NCBI GenBank assembly: GCA_027331445.1
Contig: DAHWUD010000012.1
Coordinates: 1-32,115, forward strand
Direction of reading: 5' to 3'
DNA: 32,115 bases
Source of the DNA: Candidatus Amesbacteria bacterium
GTDB lineage: Bacteria > Patescibacteriota > Microgenomatia > CAZETR01 > Amesbacteraceae
Below the pieces are notes generated by a model. It saw only the letters and a list, made by a program, of their open reading frames with translations. It was not told the DNA's origin and did not search any database. The stretch's first letter is position 1; every line of letters starts with the position of its first letter. Below, piece after piece: positions 23,764 to 32,050 of the stretch. The position numbers were made by a program, and so were the translations under genes.

Positions 23764-24660
23764 ATGAAGAAGACACTGGCGGGGTGTGGTGTATGGGTGG
23801 CGGTGGTGCTGGGGGGTTATGTGGTATTCAGGATCCCCTACAGCCCGTGTGACACTCCCCTGGCCTACAGAATCGGAGCCGTAGATTCGAAGTTTAAGCT
23901 AAACGACACCCAGGTAAGCCGTGATGTGGCGGAGGCGGCTGGAATTTGGAATAAGACGGAGGGAAAGACGGTGTTGGCGGCTGAACCAGGAGCGCGGCTG
24001 ACGGTCAATTTTGTCTATGACGAGCGGTCGGCGCTGGACACACAGATTGCCCAGCAGCAAGGCCACCTGCAGCAGCAGAATACGTCTTTGCAACAACAAA
24101 TCGCTGATTACCAGGCCCAGGTGAAAGCCTTCCAGGCCAAAGTGGCGGCTTTTAACGCTACAGTGGCGAAATATAACCAGGCCGGGGGGGCGCCGCCGGA
24201 TGTATATCAGCAGCTGGTGAAGGAGCAGGTACAGCTGAATGCCGAAGGGGCGGCGCTTAATACGCGGGCGAAGGGACTGAATTTAAATTCTGTTGATTAC
24301 AACTCCCAGGTGCAAAGCCTGAACTCTGAAGTCAACCAGTTTAACCAGGAGATTGCCCAAAGGCCGGAAGAGGGACTATACGATGAAGGCAAGGATACAA
24401 TCACCATCTATTTTGCCAGCAATCCGACTGAGCTGGTGCATACGCTGGCACACGAGTTCGGGCATGCTCTGGGGATGGGGCATGTGAGCGACCCGACGGC
24501 GATCATGTATGCCTATACGACCCAGCAGCTGGCGGTGACGGCACAGGACGCGCAGGAGCTGGCGTTTGTCTGCCGGGAGCGGCCACTGCCGGTGAAGTGG
24601 TTCAGGGCTTTCCGAAGGTGGGTGCTGGATCATAATTTACAGGGGGGGTCGGGGGGCTAG
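23764..24660 (+). CDS. matrixin-like (metzincin) zinc metalloprotease with coiled-coil insert
   Basis: 298 aa; 'HTLAHEFGHALGMGHVSDPTAIMYAY' (HExxHxxGxxH plus Met-turn); Gln-rich coiled coil 'IAQQQGHLQQQNTSLQQQIADYQAQVKAFQAKVAAF'. Confidence 0.88.
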   Translation: MKKTLAGCGVWVAVVLGGYVVFRIPYSPCDTPLAYRIGAVDSKFKLNDTQVSRDVAEAAGIWNKTEGKTVLAAEPGARLTVNFVYDERSALDTQIAQQQGHLQQQNTSLQQQIADYQAQVKAFQAKVAAFNATVAKYNQAGGAPPDVYQQLVKEQVQLNAEGAALNTRAKGLNLNSVDYNSQVQSLNSEVNQFNQEIAQRPEEGLYDEGKDTITIYFASNPTELVHTLAHEFGHALGMGHVSDPTAIMYAYTTQQLAVTAQDAQELAFVCRERPLPVKWFRAFRRWVLDHNLQGGSGG

Positions 24661-25236
24661 TTATTTTTGCAGGTGGGTGAAGAAGGTCCACAGGAAAAGA
24701 TAGTGGGAATAGACCAGATAGGCGGTGATAAGAAGCAGCAGGGTAAAAACCAGCAGATTTTCGACTTCCCCGCCGGTGGTGACGCGCAGGGCTTTGAGAG
24801 GCGGAAAACCCAGGCGGACGGGAATGGGGAAGAACCAGGGCACGCCTTCTTTGGTGAGCGTATCCATGACCAGGTGGGAGGCAAAGCCGAGCATGAAGGC
24901 CCACCAGACGAGGCGGATGTCAACCAACAAAAACGTGTGGATATAAGTCAACAGATATTTGGCCAGAAAACCGAAGAGGGCCAGTCCCAGCAGGGAATGG
25001 GAGAGTTTGCGGTGGTGATCCAGAAGCGGAGAGATGATATGGCCGAAAAGGGAGCCGGCGGGGATTTTGAGCCACAAAGACGAGGTCGGCTGGTCGATAT
25101 CGGGGGCGACGGCTCCCAGCAGGTTGGCGGCTATAGCTGTAACGGCAGTTGCCAGAGTTACCGGGGAGGGGGGAAAATACACCAGGGCGGCGGTTAGGGC
25201 AGTGACCGCGGCTAAATCATGAGTGCGACCGGTCAT
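24661..25236 (-). CDS. YdjM/DUF457-type inner-membrane metal-dependent hydrolase
   Basis: 'MTGRTHDLAAVTALTAALVYF', 'GAVAPDIDQPTS', 'HHRKLSHSLLGL', 'GFASHLVMDTLTKEGVPWFFPIPVRLGFPPL'. Confidence 0.88.
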   Translation of the reverse strand: MTGRTHDLAAVTALTAALVYFPPSPVTLATAVTAIAANLLGAVAPDIDQPTSSLWLKIPAGSLFGHIISPLLDHHRKLSHSLLGLALFGFLAKYLLTYIHTFLLVDIRLVWWAFMLGFASHLVMDTLTKEGVPWFFPIPVRLGFPPLKALRVTTGGEVENLLVFTLLLLITAYLVYSHYLFLWTFFTHLQK

Positions 25237-25300
25237 AATTGCGCTTTGAGCTGGCTTATTTATAGCAGACCGGAGGTTGTTTGTCAGCGGAAAAAAAGTG

Positions 25301-25306
25301 TAATAT
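25301..25306 (+). promoter_or_regulatory. putative -10 box TAATAT, 6 nt upstream of the ATG at 25313 (possible -35 TTGTTT at 25277-25282)
   Basis: TAATAT-ggagaa-ATG. The ggagaa could alternatively act as a close SD. Confidence 0.35.
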
Positions 25307-25312
25307 GGAGAA

Positions 25313-26107
25313 ATGGCGGAAATGGTAGAAGTGGCAAACCTGGTGAAAAAGTTTAAGGAACTGGTTGCCGTGGACGGGGTAAGTTTTACGGTGGGTGAAG
25401 GAGAGGTGTTTGCTTTTCTGGGCCCGAACGGGGCGGGGAAATCGACGACAATTAAGATGCTGACGACGCTTTTGTCCCCGACTTCGGGCAGCATTAAAAT
25501 CGACGGATTTGAGGTGGCGGATCACCAGGATGAAGTGCGGAAAAAATTCGGGATCGTGTTTCAGGATCCGAGCCTGGATGACGAGTTGACGGCGTTTGAA
25601 AACCTGGAGTTCCATGCCGAGATTTACGGGGTGGCCCGGGAAGTGTACCGGCCGAGGATTGAGGAACTGCTGAAATTTGTGGAGCTCACAGAGAGAAGGG
25701 ATGACCAAGTGAAGACTTTTTCGGGAGGGATGAAGCGCAGGCTGGAGATTGCCCGGGGGCTACTGCACCACCCCCGGATATTCTTTTTGGATGAGCCAAC
25801 GCAGGGGCTGGATCCGCAAACCCGAAACCGGCTGTGGGAGTATATTTTGGACCTGAACAAAAAGGAAGGAATAACGATCTTTTTCACTACCCATTACATG
25901 GAAGAGGCGGAAAAGGTAGCCCGGCAGGTAGCCGTGATCGACCGGGGGAAGATCGCGGCCCACGGAACGGCGGAGGAATTAAAGAAGCTGACGGAAAAAG
26001 ACAGCCTGGAAGAGGCGTTTTTGCAGTTAACCGGGAAGTCCATCCGGGACGAAGAAGTCAGCGGGGCGGACCGGATGCGACAGCACCATGCGCTGTGGAG
26101 GCGATGA
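25313..26107 (+). CDS. ABC transporter ATP-binding protein (DrrA-like, second copy)
   Basis: Walker A 'GPNGAGKST', signature 'TFSGGMKRRLEIA', Walker B 'IFFLDEPTQGLDP'. Confidence 0.93.
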   Translation: MAEMVEVANLVKKFKELVAVDGVSFTVGEGEVFAFLGPNGAGKSTTIKMLTTLLSPTSGSIKIDGFEVADHQDEVRKKFGIVFQDPSLDDELTAFENLEFHAEIYGVAREVYRPRIEELLKFVELTERRDDQVKTFSGGMKRRLEIARGLLHHPRIFFLDEPTQGLDPQTRNRLWEYILDLNKKEGITIFFTTHYMEEAEKVARQVAVIDRGKIAAHGTAEELKKLTEKDSLEEAFLQLTGKSIRDEEVSGADRMRQHHALWRR

Positions 26108-26108
26108 T

Positions 26109-26855
26109 ATGAGGGCGATTTATATATTGTGGCTGAGGCAACTGAAGAGATATGTGCGGTCGCGGTCCCGGATAGTCGGATCTTTGGGCCAGCCCCTCTT
26201 ATTTATGGTGGCTCTGGGATTTGGTTTCGGTCCGGTGTTTGCCAAGGCGGGAAACGGCAATTACATTGAGTTTCTGATTCCGGGAATTATTTCCATGAGC
26301 GTGCTCTTCACGGCTTTGTTTTCGGGGGTGGAAGTGATTTGGGATAAGCAATTCGGATTTCTGAAAGAAACGCTGGTAGCGCCCATTTCCCGATTGCAGA
26401 TTATGATCGGGCGGACGCTGGGAGGGGCGACGGTGGCGACACTGCAGGGGACGATCGTGTTTCTGATTTCACTTTTGGTGGGGTTTCGGCCAATCGGGTG
26501 GTGGGGCCTGCCGGGAGCGTGGGGAATTATGTTTTTGATGGCCCTGCTGTTCACGGCTTTGGGGACGGCGATTGCTTCGGTGCTTGAAGATATGCAGGGA
26601 TTTCAATTGATCATGAATTTTTTGGTGATGCCGCTGTTTTTCCTTTCGGGCGCGCTTTTTCCTCTTAACGGAGTACCGCCGGCGCTGGCAGCGGTGGCGG
26701 CGGCTGACCCGGTGTCCTACGGCATTGACGGGATGCGGGTGCTTTTAACCGGTTCCGCCCACTTCGGGATAGTCACGGATTTGTTAATTCTGGTGACAAT
26801 CACGGCCATATTGACGACGATCGGAAGTTACCTGTTTTCCAGGATTCAGATTTGA
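26109..26855 (+). CDS. ABC-2 type transporter permease (DrrB-like, second copy)
   Basis: 'NFLVMPLFFLSGALFPLNGVPPALAAVAAADPVSYGIDGMRVLL'; TM-rich. Confidence 0.9.
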   Translation: MRAIYILWLRQLKRYVRSRSRIVGSLGQPLLFMVALGFGFGPVFAKAGNGNYIEFLIPGIISMSVLFTALFSGVEVIWDKQFGFLKETLVAPISRLQIMIGRTLGGATVATLQGTIVFLISLLVGFRPIGWWGLPGAWGIMFLMALLFTALGTAIASVLEDMQGFQLIMNFLVMPLFFLSGALFPLNGVPPALAAVAAADPVSYGIDGMRVLLTGSAHFGIVTDLLILVTITAILTTIGSYLFSRIQI

Positions 26856-26856
26856 T

Positions 26857-27177
26857 TTAGGGAAGAGTGACGTTGGAGTCTGAGGATTGATTGATCTGAG
26901 AGTAGGCGGATTGATCCTGGTCCATTTGGTTGATATTGGTCTGTATGGAGTTCATCTGGGAATCCAGCCCGGTGTTCGAGGGATCGGTGGAGGGATACGG
27001 GGTAACGGTAACGCCAACCGGGGGAACCGGGGACGGGATGACGGCAGAGGCGGTAGTTGAGGTAGCACCGGGAGAGCGGGAGTAATGGCGGATGAGCCGG
27101 TAGGCGCCATAAGCTCCCAGCGCCGCAATAGCGACAATGATCAGAGTAATGACAATGGCGTTGGCTCTGCGGGTCAT
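26857..27177 (-). CDS. small single-TM hypothetical protein with Pro/Thr-rich region
   Basis: 106 aa; TM 'NAIVITLIIVAIAALGAYGAYRLI'; start overlaps the stop of the upstream gene. Confidence 0.65.
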   Translation of the reverse strand: MTRRANAIVITLIIVAIAALGAYGAYRLIRHYSRSPGATSTTASAVIPSPVPPVGVTVTPYPSTDPSNTGLDSQMNSIQTNINQMDQDQSAYSQINQSSDSNVTLP

Positions 27178-27887
27178 GGTGTGGGGCCGACAGTAGGAGT
27201 AACGGCGGCAGAGCTTTTGAGGGCGATACGGATCTGGCGGGCGTCCTGGAGGGCCGCTTTAACGTCGGCGACACCGGATTTGAGGTCGGTGTGGGAAGTT
27301 TGAATGATGGTTTTGACACTGCTGGGGTTGGAGTTGTAGGCAGCCGGCGTCAGTGTGGCCAGGATGCTGATGACGGCGGAAAACTGGTTGGAGGCGGCGG
27401 TAATTTTGGACTGCATATCGGCCAGTAAAGCGGTCAGACCGGCCGGGTTGCCGATAGCAGCGACATGGACGGAAAGGGCAGTGTACAGGCTTTGGAGCTG
27501 ATCAACTACAGTCCCCAGGACATCTCCTATGGCCAGGAGCCGGATTTGGGGGCCCTGAAGAGCGTAGATACGGTAGACGGAGAAAATACTGGAGATGTCT
27601 TCACGCAGAGACACAAGATCCGTGTCGGCGTCGCATCTGGCCTTGAGAGTAGTAAGTCCGGTGGTGGCGGTGCTGATCTGGTTTTGGTATTGGGCTTTTT
27701 GGGTATCAGACAGGCGTTTGAAGTCGGAAACCCGGGACGAGAGGTTGGCGAGGAAGGTCAGACGGACATTAATCTGGTTGTCACACAGAGTGTGGGCGGC
27801 GGCCAAACGAACGGGATTGTCGCGCAGGAGTCCGGGAGCGGTAGCAGCCCGGGCGAGAAAGTAAGTCAGGAGCAACGCCGGTAACAT
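27174..27887 (-). CDS. secreted/membrane-anchored helical hypothetical protein
   Basis: 237 aa; N-terminal hydrophobic leader, helical body, C-terminal 'TPTVGPTP'. Confidence 0.7.
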   Translation of the reverse strand: MLPALLLTYFLARAATAPGLLRDNPVRLAAAHTLCDNQINVRLTFLANLSSRVSDFKRLSDTQKAQYQNQISTATTGLTTLKARCDADTDLVSLREDISSIFSVYRIYALQGPQIRLLAIGDVLGTVVDQLQSLYTALSVHVAAIGNPAGLTALLADMQSKITAASNQFSAVISILATLTPAAYNSNPSSVKTIIQTSHTDLKSGVADVKAALQDARQIRIALKSSAAVTPTVGPTP

Positions 27888-27927
27888 AGATTGACCTACT
27901 CATTATATCCTGATGTCAAGGGTCGGG

Positions 27928-28296
27928 CTAGAGCGGGCAGTCGGATTTGGCTGATAAATCCCGGAGTGACATTTGGCCTTCGTTGCGGGTACCGTCGGGA
28001 AAAATCCAGGTGGGATAACCGTTGATATTCATATCCGAGCATTTTTGGGTGTCGACGGTACATTCGACGTAATTAACGTACTGAAACGAATTACCGAAGT
28101 CTTTTTTGGTGGCCTGACAGTGAGGACACCAATAAGCCCCGTACATGGTAATTTTTTTAGCAGACAGGCATTTGGCGAAAGCATCCAGTTTGGCGGGTGA
28201 AGTATGGGCGGTGTTGCTTTGGGAGATGAACCAGACTCCCCCACCCAAGAAGACCAGGGTGGCAACGACGACGATGGCAGTGACGGTTTTGTTCAT
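27928..28296 (-). CDS. membrane-anchored thioredoxin-like protein, VKOR C-terminal-type
   Basis: 122 aa; N-terminal TM; 'KKITMYGAYWCPHCQATKKDFGNSFQYVNYVECTVDTQKCSDMNINGYPTWIFPDG' with CPHC and cis-Pro YPTW. Confidence 0.88.
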   Translation of the reverse strand: MNKTVTAIVVVATLVFLGGGVWFISQSNTAHTSPAKLDAFAKCLSAKKITMYGAYWCPHCQATKKDFGNSFQYVNYVECTVDTQKCSDMNINGYPTWIFPDGTRNEGQMSLRDLSAKSDCPL

Positions 28297-28796
28297 TATT
28301 CTTTGCAGCAGTCGACCAGTTTGCTGACGATATCTTCGTAAGACCAGGAGGTGTTGACTTCCGGTTTTTTGGTGACGCCTTTTAAATCGATGAGTTTGAG
28401 GCGGAGAGCCCAAAACATAGTGTAGATCCGGTAGGCGGTGGCAAACATGGCTTCGGCCTCGGCCGGTTTTTGGGCGGTTTGCAGTTTGGTGCCGACCTCC
28501 ATAAGGCGCATGGTGGCAGCCAGCAGGTGTTTGGTGATACACCAGGTTTCACCTTCGTGGCTGTCCACCAACCGGCCTAACAGATCTTTTCTGATAGCCC
28601 GGGTTTGGTTGAGCAGATCAAGATAGGTGTTCTTGCCGGTTTTTTGGGAGGTAAAAAAGAAGTGCTCTTCGAGACTGATGAGGTTCATCACGGCCAGGGA
28701 CAGGTCTTCATCCAGGGAAAGATCGAATGATTTGTCGGCGCGCAGCTGGTCGACCTTTTTAAGGATGTTTTTAAAGTTGTCGTCTACCGAAGCCAT
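28296..28796 (-). CDS. hypothetical helical protein
   Basis: 166 aa between the Trx-like and CcdA-like genes, same strand, adjacent. Confidence 0.7.
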   Translation of the reverse strand: MASVDDNFKNILKKVDQLRADKSFDLSLDEDLSLAVMNLISLEEHFFFTSQKTGKNTYLDLLNQTRAIRKDLLGRLVDSHEGETWCITKHLLAATMRLMEVGTKLQTAQKPAEAEAMFATAYRIYTMFWALRLKLIDLKGVTKKPEVNTSWSYEDIVSKLVDCCKE

Positions 28797-28799
28797 AAA

Positions 28800-29468
28800 T
28801 TATAGTGACAATATTACTCCCCCCAGGGCAATCATGACAAGGGAAGCGATGATATCCATACTTTTGGAGTGGAGTTTGCGCCAGGAAGTGACCCGGCCGT
28901 AGACCCGGGGATGGCTGCCGACGACCAAAATAAACACCAAGGGCGAGACAAAAAGCAGGTTGTAATAGATTAAATATAAAGCCCCTTCTAACATAGTGGA
29001 ACGGTCGTGCAGCAGGGTAAGAATGGTCAGGTAGGGACCGCCGGTGCAGGGAAATTCAAACAAGCCGACGACGACGCCCATGGCAAATAAGGCAAAGTAG
29101 GTGCCGCGGGTCATCAGGGAAGCAATCTCGGGCTTGATGAAATTGGGGATGGCCAGATGAACCGGAAACTTGGGGATCAACTGTTCGCCCAGACTGAGGA
29201 GACCCACCAGGATGATAATCAGGGCGCCGAATTTGGAGATGGCCTGGGGAATACCGAAGATGGTGAGGGCCCGCAGGATGCCGAGGCCGATAAAGACGTA
29301 GGTCATAAAAATACCGAAGATATAGAGGCCGGCTGTGGTGATAATCTGGCGGGAGGTTTTTCTAAGGCTGACCAGAAAACCCATGGTGAGAAGGAGCACG
29401 GAAATGGCACAGGGATTGGTGCTGTCGGCCAGGGCCGTCACCGTGACTAATGGCAGTGTTAAGGTCAT
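28800..29468 (-). CDS. CcdA/DsbD-like transmembrane electron-transfer protein
   Basis: 222 aa polytopic; paired motifs 'DSTNPCAI' and 'FEFPCTGGPYL'. Confidence 0.82.
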   Translation of the reverse strand: MTLTLPLVTVTALADSTNPCAISVLLLTMGFLVSLRKTSRQIITTAGLYIFGIFMTYVFIGLGILRALTIFGIPQAISKFGALIIILVGLLSLGEQLIPKFPVHLAIPNFIKPEIASLMTRGTYFALFAMGVVVGLFEFPCTGGPYLTILTLLHDRSTMLEGALYLIYYNLLFVSPLVFILVVGSHPRVYGRVTSWRKLHSKSMDIIASLVMIALGGVILSL

Positions 29469-29471
29469 AAG

Positions 29472-30836
29472 TTAATTGCGGGATAAAGTGTAGTCGAGGG
29501 GATTATAAAGAAAAATGGCGGGGATCTCGTCAGTCAAAGTGGTTTGAAAGTCGGCGTAGAGGGCCTGGCGTTCTGCGGGATCGAGGGTTTTCCGGCCGTC
29601 CTCAAGTTTTTTGTCGACGCGGGGGTTTTTGATGCCGGTTAAGTTGGTGTCTTTGGTACTGTGCCAATAGTTGTATTGGTCGGGATCTGGCGGAACGTAT
29701 TGGGCGGCGACCAGTGCCTGAAAGGACCCGGGCAGGTCGGGCACGATCTGCAGATCAACCTGAATCCCTAACTGCTCCCAGTCGGACTGAATCCGGGTGG
29801 CGGTGTCCAGGTATGCGGAAACGGCGGTGAGGGTGATTTTAGCGGGAACCTTTTCCACCTGTTTGAGGAAGGAGCGGGCCTTGGTCAGGTCCTGGTCGTA
29901 GTGGCGGATGTTGGGATTGTAGGCCCAGGAAGAGACGGCAATCGGGCCATAGACGCGGTTTTCGTAATGGGACTTATCGGTGGCGTAGTCCAGGGCCAGG
30001 CGCAGATCCTTGCCGGAGGCGCCGGTAAAGCTGGGGTCGTTTAAGTTGAAAAAGACGGCGACGTAGCGGTCGGTCAGGACGTGGGGCGTCAGGGTGGTGT
30101 TGGGCCAATTTTTGATTCCGTCCAGATCCTCGAGGCCGGTGACCCGGCTGACTTCACCCAGCTTGAAGGCGGTGATGGCCATGCTGGGAGAAGGATAGAA
30201 TAAGTATTGGATTTTGGGTAAGTGGTTATCTGCGCGGGTGGGGCTGAGGGTCAGGGAGTCTAGATACGGCCCGTTGGTGCGATAGCCGGTGATGGCATAG
30301 GCGCCCAGGCCGTAATAACTAATGCTGGGAAACAAACCTCCTCTTTTGACGACTTTGAAAACAGGGGTGGAGACAATGGTGGGCAAGGGGGAAAAAGAAT
30401 CCGGGAGTTCGATGACGAGATGGCCGGAGTCGGGATAGGTGACAGTCGCGTCGCTGAAATTATATTTGATGTCCTGGCTGACCAACGGCGTCCCGTCTTG
30501 CCACCGGAGGCCGGGGGCTAGGGTAAAAATGTAGGTCTTGCCGGAGTCGGTGGCGACCCAGGAAGTGGCGATGGCCGGGGCGGCCCGGCCGAAGTCGTTC
30601 AGACTGGTGAGGCCAATGCTGATCTGCTGCTGAATGGACAGGGGCAAAGTGCCCAGAGTGTAGCGACCGATGTAGGCGATGCGCTGGGTGGAACGGATTT
30701 GGGGTAGGAGGGAGATGATGCGGGGAATGACAAAAAAAGCGAAGGCGCCCAGAAATACGCCTAAAAATAGCAGGAAAAAGTATTTTTTGAAGAACGCCGA
30801 GAGCAGGCGGATGTAAAAGCGGGTGGATCTGTGCAT
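29472..30836 (-). CDS. ABC transporter substrate-binding protein, family 5 (peptide/oligopeptide type), membrane-anchored
   Basis: 'YTLGTLPLSIQQQISIGLTSLN...IATSWVATDSGKTYIFTLAPGLRWQDGTPLVSQDIKYNF'; TM anchor; start placed at MHRSTRF. Confidence 0.87.
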   Translation of the reverse strand: MHRSTRFYIRLLSAFFKKYFFLLFLGVFLGAFAFFVIPRIISLLPQIRSTQRIAYIGRYTLGTLPLSIQQQISIGLTSLNDFGRAAPAIATSWVATDSGKTYIFTLAPGLRWQDGTPLVSQDIKYNFSDATVTYPDSGHLVIELPDSFSPLPTIVSTPVFKVVKRGGLFPSISYYGLGAYAITGYRTNGPYLDSLTLSPTRADNHLPKIQYLFYPSPSMAITAFKLGEVSRVTGLEDLDGIKNWPNTTLTPHVLTDRYVAVFFNLNDPSFTGASGKDLRLALDYATDKSHYENRVYGPIAVSSWAYNPNIRHYDQDLTKARSFLKQVEKVPAKITLTAVSAYLDTATRIQSDWEQLGIQVDLQIVPDLPGSFQALVAAQYVPPDPDQYNYWHSTKDTNLTGIKNPRVDKKLEDGRKTLDPAERQALYADFQTTLTDEIPAIFLYNPLDYTLSRN

Positions 30837-30840
30837 GAGA

Positions 30841-31059
30841 CTAGAAGAGGAGCTGGCTGACGATGGCAACTAGGGTGAAAACAACAGAGAAGACGATCGT
30901 GGCCCGGAAGACCAGAAATTCCATGCCCCGGCGGGAGTGATAGGAGCCGGCGGAGAGACTGCGGCCAAAACCCACCCCTTTGGCCTGAAGCAGAATCATG
31001 GCGGTGACGATTATCCCGACTATGATCTGAGAGATGAGAAGTGCGGTTTTCATAGGCAA
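30841..31059 (-). CDS. secG: preprotein translocase subunit SecG
   Basis: 72 aa, two TM, 'AMILLQAKGVGFGRSLSAGSYHSRRGMEFLVFRATIVFSVVF'. Confidence 0.85.
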   Translation of the reverse strand: MPMKTALLISQIIVGIIVTAMILLQAKGVGFGRSLSAGSYHSRRGMEFLVFRATIVFSVVFTLVAIVSQLLF

Positions 31060-31093
31060 CTTATTATACCCTAACGGCCCCTTTTGACGCCGG

Positions 31094-31504
31094 TTAGTCC
31101 TGGAGCAGCCAGTACATAAAGTGAAAGATGACAGTGAGAACCAGGGTGGTGACGATAAAGGCTCCGAAAGCGGAAAAAAGCAGGGGGGGGACGATCAAAA
31201 AGGGCAAGTGAAATCCGGGGAAAGTGAAGGCGTGAACCTGGAGATTGGGGATCAGCCAGGTGACCAGGTAAAGGGTGACCAGATTGGCGACCCAGCGGAA
31301 AAGGCCCATGGTGACCAGATGAATGGGCAGCAGCAGCAGGTTGATAACCGGCCGCACGATGAGGTTGGCGATGGAGATGGCCAGAGCGGCCAGAAGCAGG
31401 GTCTGGTAACCGCCGACGTAGACGAAAACCCCGGACAGAATTTGAGAGACCAGATACACACTGGCGACGTTGATGGCCAGAGAGCGCAGGAATAAGCGGA
31501 TCAC
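31094..31504 (-). CDS. phage holin superfamily IV-like (DUF360) four-TM membrane protein
   Basis: 136 aa; 'ANLIVRPVINLLLLPIHLVTMGLFRWVANLVTLYLVTWLIP'. Confidence 0.82.
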   Translation of the reverse strand: MIRLFLRSLAINVASVYLVSQILSGVFVYVGGYQTLLLAALAISIANLIVRPVINLLLLPIHLVTMGLFRWVANLVTLYLVTWLIPNLQVHAFTFPGFHLPFLIVPPLLFSAFGAFIVTTLVLTVIFHFMYWLLQD

Positions 31505-31510
31505 TAATTT

Positions 31511-31516
31511 ATTATC
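31511..31516 (-). promoter_or_regulatory. putative -10 box GATAAT, 6 nt upstream of the GTG at 31504
   Basis: Minus strand GATAAT-AAATTA-GTG. Confidence 0.35.
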
Positions 31517-31528
31517 TGTCTTTGGGGT

Positions 31529-31999
31529 TCAATGGTCAAATGTGCAGGCGCGGGAAAATTTGAATTCGGTGGCCACGGCGCCCGTGGGGGAATGGGGACC
31601 GGAAGTGAGGTCGATATAGATAACCGGCCAGCCGTCGGAAATTGAAACACTTTGGTTTTGAACATCCACGCGCGGTCCGGCTTCGCTGGTCGGTCCGCCC
31701 AGGCTGAAGGAAATAACCGACGGTCCGGAAGGAGTGATGACATTGGCGGAGTCGGTTATGAGGATACTGGCGTCGCCGTTGCCGCGGCTTTCGATTTCAG
31801 CGCCGGGTAATTCTACTTTTTGGCCGGGAAATAAATCCAGGGAGAGAGAGGCCCGGGGTTGGCCGTTTTCGCATCCGGACTGGAGCAGGTCGGCGACGGA
31901 TGGGGGCCGGGGAGTGCAGGCGGAAACTTCAAGGGCACCCGTAAGCAGGGCGAGACCCAGACGCACTGAGGTGGACCAGGAAAGTTTGCGCTCCGGCAT
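31529..31999 (-). CDS. predicted lipoprotein, unknown function
   Basis: 156 aa; signal peptide with lipobox VSA|C ('LALLTGALEVSACTPRPPS'). Confidence 0.72.
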   Translation of the reverse strand: MPERKLSWSTSVRLGLALLTGALEVSACTPRPPSVADLLQSGCENGQPRASLSLDLFPGQKVELPGAEIESRGNGDASILITDSANVITPSGPSVISFSLGGPTSEAGPRVDVQNQSVSISDGWPVIYIDLTSGPHSPTGAVATEFKFSRACTFDH

Positions 32000-32005
32000 G
32001 GTCTG

Positions 32006-32033
32006 ATTATAAATTCGGCCTGAGGAATGTCAA
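32006..32033 (-). promoter_or_regulatory. sigma70-type promoter TTGACA-N16-TATAAT
   Basis: Minus strand TTGACA (32033-32028), 16-nt spacer, TATAAT (32011-32006), then 6 nt to the lipoprotein ATG. Confidence 0.75.
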
Positions 32034-32050
32034 ACCAATGTATAGGATGC

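Noticed and set aside
31094-31504. Holin-like protein as evidence of a prophage
   Set aside because: Holin superfamily IV/DUF360 proteins are widespread chromosomal membrane proteins; no other phage genes are present.
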